DNA from: Tenrec ecaudatus
Lineage: Eukaryota > Chordata > Mammalia > Afrosoricida > Tenrecidae
Direction of reading: 5' to 3'
DNA length: 64,000 nucleotides
NCBI RefSeq assembly: GCF_050624435.1
Contig: NC_134546.1
Location: 19,305,001 to 19,369,000 of the forward strand
Shown here piece by piece: positions 56,285-64,000 of this stretch (positions are counted from its first letter, which is position 1; each line of letters begins with the position of its first letter). The position numbers were made by a program, and so were the translations under genes. Below the pieces are notes generated by a model that ran no database searches, was not told the origin of the DNA, and saw nothing but the letters and a program-made list of their open reading frames with translations.

Positions 56285-57795
56285 TTAGGTCCCACCGAGT
56301 CAGTTGCCACTCTGTGCTCCCCTGCGGCCAAGCCCGTCCCCTCTCCCCACTCCCGTGCCAGCCTCACAGTCGTTCCTGTGTTTTGCACCCATTGTCGCGG
56401 GCACTGTGCGTGTCTCTGTTGATGAGGGTCCTCTTTGTCACTGAGTCCCTGTTTAACCAAGCATGATGTCCTCCTCCAGGGACTGGTCCTTGCTGATAGC
56501 ATTTCCAAAGCAGGGGAGATGAAGTCTCACCTCCTAGCATCTGAGGAGCTAGTGATTCTGCCCATGCTTCTTCCAAGGCAGATGTGTCTTCTCCTGGCAG
56601 CCCCTGCTGATCCAGCATTGGCCGCCAGCACCATACTGCCAGTGCACCCATTCTTGACGCATTCGCCAGCCAGCTTTTACATCTCCGTGAACAGTTGAAA
56701 ATAGCACGGCTCCTGTCCGGTGGCCTCAAAGTGACAGCTTTGCTTTCTTAGACTTCAAGGGGGTCCTCCGCAGCAGATTTGCCTAATGTGATATGTCATG
56801 TGATCTCGACTCCTGCTTCCGTGGGTGTTGGCCTTCATAACGGCCACCGCTGCTGCTTCTATCATGATGTTTCTTGTTGGTCCAATTGTAAAGGTTTTCA
56901 TTTATTCAATGTTGGGGTATAATCTGCACTGAAGGCTGTAGTCTTGGATCGTTATCCGCTAAGTGCTTGCTTTCAGTAAGTAAGCCAGGTTGTATGGGTC
57001 GCATACCCCAGCCTTCCGCCAGTCCTGAGGCTGCAGTCTTCTTCCTCTAGTCCAGCTAGATGCTGGATTCTTGACTCAGCGTACAGATTAAGTAAATGTG
57101 GAGAAATGATACAAACCAGTTGCGTACCTTTTTAAAATTGTAAACCTTACAGTATCCTTTCTGCGCAAAAAAACTACCTCTTGGTCTAGGTACAGGTTCC
57201 ACTTCAGTAAAGTGTTCTGGAATTCCCATTATTCATGATGTTATTCATAATTTATTATGATCCCTATGAGCAAACGCCCTTGTGTAATCAATAAGAGGTA
57301 AACATTTTCCGCTTTCAGCCCAAATCCACCAGACTCCAGCAATAATACCCTTCACTCTACTCTCTCCTGGGTCTGACTTGAATTTTGGGCAACTCCCAAT
57401 GTACTGCTGCAATAATTTTAAATTATCTTCAGCAAAATTTTACTTGCATGTGATACTAATAATATTGTTTGATAATTTCTGCTTTTGGGGGGTGGGGAGT
57501 GGGGCAGGGAGTTCACCTTTCTTTGGAATGGGCACAAATAGGGATCTCCTTCAGTCAGTGGGCCAGGTCACCCACTTGAAAATTTCTTGGACTAGACCAG
57601 GGAGACCTTCCAGCGTTGTATCCGTTTGTTGAACCATCTCGATTGCTCTCCCATAATTTCCTCAAGGCTTGTTTTTCACCAGTGCCTTTAGTGCAGCGTG
57701 GACTCAGTCCATCAGTGGCATTCGTTCTCAATCTTATGCTACCTCCTAAAATGGCTAAATGTTGACCAGTGATTTTGAATACAAATAGCTGTGTT
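56285..57795 (-). mobile_element. Large RTE LINE fragment, antisense
   Basis: 1.5 kb in full antisense RTE1-type order: gttaggtcccaccgagtcag (3' end), ccaagcatgatgtcctcctc cagggactgg, gcagcagatttgcctaatg, tcatgatgtttcttgttggt, gtaaagtgttctggaattcc, cttcagcaaaattttacttg, tccgtttgttgaaccatctc, atttcctcaaggcttgtttt. It covers the reverse-transcriptase palm to C terminus on the minus strand, with many frameshifts and stops. It ends close to gttgatttcatatg. Confidence 0.85.
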
Positions 57796-58639
57796 GATTT
57801 CATATGTAACTACTGGAAGGGAATCCTCTGTGAGCAGATCAGAATGCCATCGCTACTTTCATATTTGGAAGGACTTTAGGTAATAGTAAGCAAATAGGAC
57901 TTCCGCTTACTGATCAATACATGGACCTAGTACCCGGTTTTTCACATAAACTACAATCCCTTTGAAGGGGCAGATTGAATTCTATACAACAAGGCATCTC
58001 AGCAGTGTGTATACAGCTGTTGCCCACAGTAGGAGCTGCATGGTCTTAACTGGATACATTGCTGCACAAATAGCTCAGATCCAAGAAAAGTAGATCGGGA
58101 ATTTGGCAGCAGTAGAAGTTAACTAGTGTTCAGAGTCTAGAGGCATAGCCCGTATTATAAATGAACTTCTTGGGGTAGGTCTATGGAGGAGTTGAAATGA
58201 ATAGGAATGTGCTGAATGGTTTTTTTGGGGGGGTGGGGGGGCGTACAACTCTAATTACTGGAACATCAATCTTCATGGAGCGAGGCCCTCTAGATTGAAG
58301 CAGCAGTATATCAAAATCATGGTTTCCAAAAATAAGTCACAGTTAGAATGGCAAGTGGTTATTATTTTATCACTGAGCAGCCATTTCTCACACTTGTAAT
58401 ACCGGCTGAAAGATGATCAGATCCAGAAATGCATGCCAGTGAAGAACACCTATTAAGTGTCCTCTCCTTTCATGCATCATTTACTGAACACCTGCCATCC
58501 TAGAGACATTGTCCTCCGTGCTGGAGACAGGTGGCAACAAACGCAAAGTCCGTGTCTTTGTGCCTGTGTCTGTAACTCAGCAGGGAAGAGTAGAGCCTTG
58601 ATCACACCGACTTCTGATGGTTCTAAAGTGCCCACCTAC
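57796..58639. other. Intron stretch, mostly unrecognised
   Basis: A poly-T/poly-G run lies at 58220-58242; 58450-58560 resembles an L2-like repeat (tactgaacacctgccatcct). Confidence 0.4.
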
Positions 58640-58640
58640 A

Positions 58641-58838
58641 AAGCCCTGGAGGTATAGTGGGTTACGCCTTGGGCTGCTAACCTTACGGTCCCCAGTTTGA
58701 AACTACAGTACTAGCCTCTCAGAGAGAATGGTGGAGCTTCTTACTCCCTAAAGAGTCGCAGTCTTGGACGTGCACAGGGGCAAAGAGACCCTGTCCTGCA
58801 GGGCCACAGTGAGACGTCGACTCCGTGGCAGTGAGGGA
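58641..58838 (+). repeat. AfroSINE, near full length
   Basis: aagccctggaggtatagtgg gttacgccttgggctgctaa, tctcagagagaatggtggag, then ggccacagtgagacgtcgac tccgtggcagtgagg. Confidence 0.92.
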
Positions 58839-60089
58839 GACTTACAAAGACTGGCCTTTGAGTCATGTGTGCCCTTCCTGACTGAACTCTTCGACGCTGT
58901 CTAAAGCTCAGCATCTCCACTTACAACTGTCTCAGGACTCTTTCAGTGTGGCAGTCATGACATCTACACGTATGACCCAGAGTTGTTGTTACCTGAATTC
59001 TCAATGTGCATTTTTGCCTTTTTTTTTTCTTTTGCAATTTTTTTGCAATTTCTGTACCTTTTGTCTAAAATATCCAAGTCTAAAATTCTGTGTAAGGCAA
59101 AGGGTGCACATATGCAAATGCAACAACTAACAATTATTTAGATTTATGTAGGTTGAAAGCAATTTTTAAAAAGCAACGTGAAGCTGACCTGATGTGTGAA
59201 AGCACTGTGTCTGAATCTCTGGGCTTGCCCCGTGTGTACGTGGGATCTGCTCTTAGACCAGGGGCCGTTATTTGTGGGATTGCGATGAAGCCTGACCCAA
59301 ACGTGTCTTTGTGGTTTCCATGCAAAGCTGGCTTGGGGGGTGGGGTGTGTGTGTGTGCGCGCGTGCATGCGTGCTTAGGCGTTTTTCTGAAGCAGACAGC
59401 TTAGCTTGTATGAATTGAATCTTTAAGGAGTTGCAGGCCACAGGCTGCTGTTTCCAGTGCAGGAATATCCTAATTGAAGCCTGTTGATCCTCACAGATGG
59501 GTTCAGACTTTCAAGAGACATTTGCTTTATGTCAGAAGTAACCTTAAAAAAAAGTTTTTAAAAAAATTGGCTTTCTACTGAGCGAAGATGGATCCATTTT
59601 CAATGTAATAAAAGAGGAAGCCAGCAGCTCCTTGATGCTAGCCAGAAGAAGCAATTTTTAAAACCCTGTTCTGAAAATGAACCCAGCGTCTCCCCTGGAC
59701 TGCAATGTAACACCACCACTCCGGGGCCCTGGCCTGCCAGGTAGACTGGAGACTGGTGGAGGCGAAAGAGAAAGGACAGAGGAGAGGGAGGTGGGCTGCG
59801 GCACTCCTTCCACGCCCTGTTTCTGGGTCCCGGGAAAAGGGTGTAGGTACATATTGCATAAAAGGCTCGCCTTCACTCTGCCGTGGCAGAAACACTCCTG
59901 CAGTGTCTGAGCAGCAGTAGAGCCTTTGAGTGGAGTCAGCTGTTTGTTCCCACATTATTCTAAACATGGGAATTTAGAAAAGACACTTCCTGGCACTGAC
60001 CGGGAGCCTTCCCTACCACATGCGCTTCTTGCTCATGGCTGAACAGCAGAACGCCGTCTTTCATACGTGAAATCCCTTCTATTGGGTGA
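58839..60089. other. Intron stretch, nothing recognised
   Basis: Only simple runs: poly-T near 59020 and a gtgtgtgcgcgcgtgcatgc block near 59347. Confidence 0.4.
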
Positions 60090-60205
60090 GCACAGGCTTT
60101 GGGATCAGGCATGCCCGCTCCTATTGCTAACACTAATCCTAACTAATCTAACTGCGGCCTTGGGCAGGGCTCCTAACCTCTCTCAGCTCCAACCTCGGAA
60201 TAGGG
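60090..60205 (-). repeat. MIR, antisense
   Basis: gggatcaggcatgcccgctc, tgcggccttgggcagggctc ctaacctctctcagc. Confidence 0.7.
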
Positions 60206-60317
60206 CGCTGCTCCTCCCCTCGGTGGGCTTGGTGTGAAAGGTCAGCCAAGGAGTTAACCCAGCACAGGCCCTTGGTTTATCCCGTGCATGGTCCCACAGA
60301 GCCTTCGCCCGCCCCTG

Positions 60318-60347
60318 CCCTTCCCCTTCCCCTTCCCCTTCCCCTCT
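60318..60347. repeat. (CCTTCC)n microsatellite
   Basis: About four to five tandem ccttcc units. Confidence 0.9.
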
Positions 60348-60699
60348 GCTCAGGCAGCCCTCCTCCTCCTTCAAGCTCCTTAACCCTGGCTTTCCCCAGC
60401 ACTCGAGCAGGCAGCTCTTTCTTCCTGTCAACTTTATTGGACTCCGGTCTTGTGCCGCTTCGAAACCACTCTTATATGTATTGCTTGGCTTTCTACATCT
60501 TTATTTATGTCTCATTTTTGTAAATACATAGTTTTTCAAGGCAAGGACTTTGGATATACCCCTTTAAAAATATCTGTAACTTGCAAATAGTGAAATTGAC
60601 CCATTTGAGGTATACATTTCAGGGCGTTTGATGCCCCTTCCCAGTTTACCCCCTCACCCCTAAGGAAACGGCTGGGGGATGTCTGTTACTGTGTCTATT

Positions 60700-60925
60700 G
60701 CTGTTACAGTGCTCTGGAGAAGGACATCATGCCTGGAACGTCAGAGGGCCGACACCAACAAGGTGGACGCCCTCAGCAAGGTGACTGACCCAGTAGTTGC
60801 AGTAATGAGTCCCAGCATGGCAACGGTGGTGAGGCCTGGGCCTGGTTCAGGCCTGGGCCTGGTTCATTCTCATGTACCTGCGGACACAGTGGGTTGGAAC
60901 TGACTTGACAGCAACTAACATGATG
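60700..60925 (+). mobile_element. RTE LINE 3' fragment nested in L1
   Basis: ctctggagaaggacatcatg cctgg, gtcagagggccgacaccaac, then ctgcggacacagtgggttgg aactgacttgacagcaacta aca. Inside is a 17-bp unit, ggcctgggcctggttca, repeated twice at 60832-60865. Confidence 0.82.
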
Positions 60926-61235
60926 ATGGCTTTCCTGCTCTCTCGATAGTTGTTATAAATGGAGTCATACAAAATGTACTCTTTTGTTGTATGTAGCTTT
61001 CATTCAATATTTTTTTTAAGATTGATCGATGATGGCATCCCTTTCTTGCTACTGGGTAATGCTCCATCTTCTGAATACAGCATAACTTATTCATCCATTC
61101 ACCTGTACATGAATACTTTGGTTATTTGCAGTTTTGAGCAATTAGAGAGCTGATTTGACTATTCTTATGCAGTGTTTTTAGTGGGCATATCTTTTCATTT
61201 ATTTAGAAATACCGAAGAGTGGACATATGCATATG

Positions 61236-63150
61236 ATTAACTTTTTTTCTTCATTTTTAAATCATTTTATTGGGGACTTGTACAGCTCTCAGCACAATCC
61301 ATACATACATCCATGTGCCAAGCACATTTGTACATTTGTTGCCATCATCATTCTCAAAACATTGTCTTTATACTTGAGCCCGTGGTATCAGCTTCTCATT
61401 TTCCCCTCCCTCTCTGCCCCCTCCCTCATAAATTACTTATAATAAGTTATAAATTATTATTATTTTGTCATAGCTTACTCTGTCCGATGTCTCCATTCAC
61501 CCACTTTTCTGTTGTCCATCCTCCAGGGAGGAGGTTAGATGTAAAACCTTGTGATCAGTTCCCCCTTTCCACCCCACCTTCCCTCCCCCCTCCCAGAATC
61601 GCCACTCTCACCACTGGTCCTGAAAGGATCATCTGTCCTGAATTCCCTGTGTTTCCAGTTCCTATATGTACCAGTGTATATCCTCTGGTGTAGCCTGATT
61701 TGTAAGGTAGAATTGGGATCATAATACTGGGGGGAGGGGGGAGGAAGTATTAAAGAACTATAGGAAAGTTGTATATTTCATTGGTGCTATATTGTACCCT
61801 GACTGGCTTGTCTCTTCCCCAGGACCCTTCTGTAAGGAAGTGTCCAGTTGCCTACAAATGGACAACTTGGGTCCCCAATCTGCACTCCCCTCATTCACAA
61901 TGATTTGATTTTTGTTCTTTTATGTCTGATACCTGACCCCTTTGACACCTCATGATCACACAGGCTGGTGTGCTTCTTCCATGTAGGCTTTGTTGTTTCT
62001 CAGCTAGATGGCCGCTTATTTATCTTCAAGCCTTTAAGACCCCAGATGCTATGTCTTTTGATAGCCGGGCACCATCAGCTTTCTTCGCCACATTTACTTG
62101 TGCACTCACTTTGTCTTCAGTGATCAGGAAGGTGAGCATCATGGAATGCCAGTTTAATAGAAGAAAGTGTTCTTGCCTTGAGGGAGTACTTGCGTAGAGG
62201 CCCAATGTCCATCTGCTATCTTAATACTAAACCCACACATATATGCAGATAGATCTATTTCCCCATCATCATATATAAATATATTTACATAGGTACATGC
62301 CTGTATTTAGACCTCTACAAATGCCTTTGCCTCTTAGTTCTTTTCTCTATTTCCTTTTACTTTTCTCTTGTTCCAATATCATGCTCAGTCTTCATTTAGG
62401 TTTCAGTATTTCCTTGATCAAGCCCTACCAGGCCTCCTACACCCTCCTCACCATCGATTTTAGATCATTTGTTGTTCCCCTTTCCCTGGGTTTGTTAACA
62501 CCCATTTCCTTTCCCACACCTGCTCCTCTCCCATGTCCCCTGAGAACCATGGGTTCTATTGTTTTCTCCTCCAGATTTTTTATCCCGCCTATCTTATCTA
62601 GACAGACCTGCAGAGATAATAATATGCACAAAAAGTAAGACAGAGCAAAACAAAGCAACAGAAGAAAACAAAACAACAACAAAAAAAACAATGCCAAAAA
62701 AAAAGAAAAGCCTACAAATAGTTCACGGTCTGTTTGTTGACCTTTAGGAGTGCTTTCTGGTTGAATCTGATGGGGTGCCCATCAGGCCCCAAAGTCTATT
62801 TTTAGTATTCCCTAGGGACTTCCTTGCTCTGCCCCCCTTGCTGGCTGTTGCACATCCTTAGTATGTTGTGGGGTTAGATCGGGTGCAATTCCCACATGGT
62901 GTCTCCAGTGTTGCCCCTGGAAGGCTATGAGTCAGTGAGGGATGTCATGTCTCATAGTGGGGCTGGTCCTATGGTCTTCGCTGTGGATTGGCTGCTCTAA
63001 GCAGGGATATCATCCTGAAGGCTTGCTGGGCCAGATGTGCTCCACTCTCTCTTCCTCCCCATTCATTTGCTCCTTTGTGCTCTGATCAGACACGTCCCTC
63101 TCCCTGAGCTGTAGCTTCAGTGCTGTCCTCTGAAGTTAATTCTTCTGAGG
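61236..63150 (-). mobile_element. Long afrotherian-type L1 3' region, antisense, nested
   Basis: Starts with the reversed tail aaatcattttattggggact, then agcacatttgtacatttgtt, ggtatcagcttctcattttc, tcattcacaatgatttgatt, gctagatggccgcttattta, tttaagaccccagatgctat, ctctacaaatgcctttgcct, and ggggcctgatgggcacccc in reverse. The most complete copy of this family here (1.9 kb), non-coding. It interrupts an older L1. Confidence 0.88.
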
Positions 63151-63301
63151 GGAGGGGGATGATTGACTTTTTAGCTAACCAACTTCCACAAAAGTTTTTA
63201 GTAACAATTTCCACTCCCAATAACAATAGCGGTGGTTTGGGCTATTCCACATCCTTGCCAATACTTTGGTATTATCGGTGTTTTAAATTTCATCTGTCAT
63301 T

Positions 63302-63407
63302 TATACTTGTGTACAAGCCGAGTTTTTCAGCACATTTTTATGTAGTTTTTGTGGTAAAATTAGGTGCATCTGCTGATATTCGAGTCAGCTTATACTCAAG
63401 TATATAT
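63302..63407. mobile_element. Small foldback element (MITE-like)
   Basis: Left end tatacttgtgtacaagccga and right end, inverted, tatatacttgagtataagct share about 16 of 20 bases. Interior gagtttttcagcacattttt and tggtaaaattaggtgc. About 106 bp flanked by TA. Similar ends occur in several vertebrates to my memory; no family name assigned. Confidence 0.65.
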
Positions 63408-63655
63408 ACGGTATTTAAGGGGGATGAAATAATATCTCATTGTGCCTTAAATTTGCATTTACTGGTCATTAATAATGTTTAGCATATGCTAAACATTGTT
63501 ATATGCTTACATGGTATAATTTCTCATATGCTTGTTGGTATACTTTTTTGTGAAGTATCTGTAACTTCTGTAACTTACATATAGTGAAAGTTACACTTTT
63601 GCCTATTTTAATTGGATTATTTGTCATTTTATTATTGAATCTTAAAAGTGCTTTA

Positions 63656-63810
63656 AGGAGCCCTGGTAGCAATTCAAACCCACCCAGTAGCTGCATGCTG
63701 AGAGAGGCCCGTGAAGATCGCGGCCTAGAGACCTCCGTGGACACTTATTTCTAGCCCGACACGGGATCACTGCGTTGAAAGCCACCCAGTGGCATCTAAC
63801 TGCAGCAGCA
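63656..63810 (+). repeat. AfroSINE, partly deleted
   Basis: aaggagccctggtagcaatt caaacccacccagtag, then gagagaggcccgtgaaga and acgggatcactgcgttg. About 35 bp of the head is missing. Inserted in the old L1. Confidence 0.82.
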
Positions 63811-64000
63811 AAGTGCTCTGCAGAAATTTCACCTCACTCTGTGCCTGGTGTTTCATTTTCTTAACTGTGTTCTGATGAGCAGAGTTTTTAATTTCTTAAT
63901 TCTATTTCATCAATTTTTTCCTTTCGTGTTCATGACTTTTGTATTTGCCTACCACAAGGTCACAAAGTAACTTTCCTATGTTTTCTTCCAGAAGGTTTAT

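Larger units (their letters stand above)
55896..64000 (+). other. BABAM2: BABAM2 intron downstream of exon C (incomplete)
   Basis: Begins with the gtaagt donor of exon C in phase 2 and runs to the window edge. It contains a Charlie-type hAT, a 1.5-kb antisense RTE fragment, SINEs, a MIR and a nested L1 region. No last coding exon was found. Confidence 0.85.
60555..64000 (-). mobile_element. Ancient L1, antisense, with four nested insertions
   Basis: Antisense L1M blocks in correct order across the gaps: atctgtaacttgcaaatagt, ttataaatggagtcatacaa aatg, tatccattcacctgtacat-like, then after 63150 ccacatccttgccaatactt, atctcattgtgccttaaatt tgcatttactggtcattaat, gttttcttccagaaggttta at the edge. 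Interrupted by RTE (60700), a younger L1 (61236), a small foldback element (63302) and an AfroSINE (63656). It continues past the window. Confidence 0.85.

Noticed and set aside
55896..64000. Search for the last BABAM2 coding exon (AYFKTF start)
   Set aside because: No acceptor followed by this reading was found; the exon must be beyond the window.

Overview
This is nuclear DNA from a placental mammal, and the repeats point to an afrotherian, most likely a tenrec (Echinops-like). About two dozen tRNA-derived SINEs of AfroSINE type are scattered on both strands. There are RTE-clade LINE fragments of the afrotherian RTE1/BovB type, and L1 3' regions of the type I know from elephant. There are also SPIN-type hAT elements, and tenrec is one of the few mammals known to carry SPIN. 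No bacterial-style gene, operon, CRISPR array or intact transposon gene is present.

The only host gene I can support is BABAM2 (BRE), on the + strand. Three consecutive coding exons lie at 1377-1447, 5047-5129 and 55742-55895. Their reading frames join exactly (phase 2 at A/B, phase 1 at B/C) and encode most of the C-terminal ubiquitin E2-variant (UEV) domain. The protein is a scaffold subunit of the BRCA1-A and BRISC deubiquitinase complexes. Upstream exons and the last coding exon lie outside the window. The rest is intron: 3.6 kb between A and B, 50.6 kb between B and C, and more than 8 kb after C.

Layout. 1-5.1 kb: exons A and B, old AfroSINEs, one MIR. 5.1-12.4 kb: MER20, MIRs, an old L1 3' end, (GT)n tracts and a short SPIN element. 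13.6-17.7 kb: one ancient antisense L1 holding an RTE piece, an LTR and an internally deleted mariner. 18.8-26.3 kb: a second deleted mariner of the same family, RTE, a SINE split by a LINE tail, an LTR holding a foldback DNA element, a third mariner of another family, and an RTE split by an LTR. 27-33 kb: clustered SINEs, one with a 44-bp tandem array inside, and a 480-bp SPIN with a degenerate 8-bp target duplication. 35-48.4 kb: L1 3' regions and SINEs. 49-54 kb: a minisatellite touching a SINE, an inverted SINE pair and an OC1-like hAT with a 7/8 target duplication. 55.4-64 kb: a perfect inverted repeat around (GT)n, exon C, a Charlie-type hAT, 1.5 kb of antisense RTE, and an old L1 carrying four younger insertions.

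I found no previously undescribed gene system. The interest lies in stacked, datable insertions, including several DNA-transposon families known for horizontal transfer, and in a few structured repeats inside a DNA-repair gene. All element names come from recognition of sequence; no database search was run.
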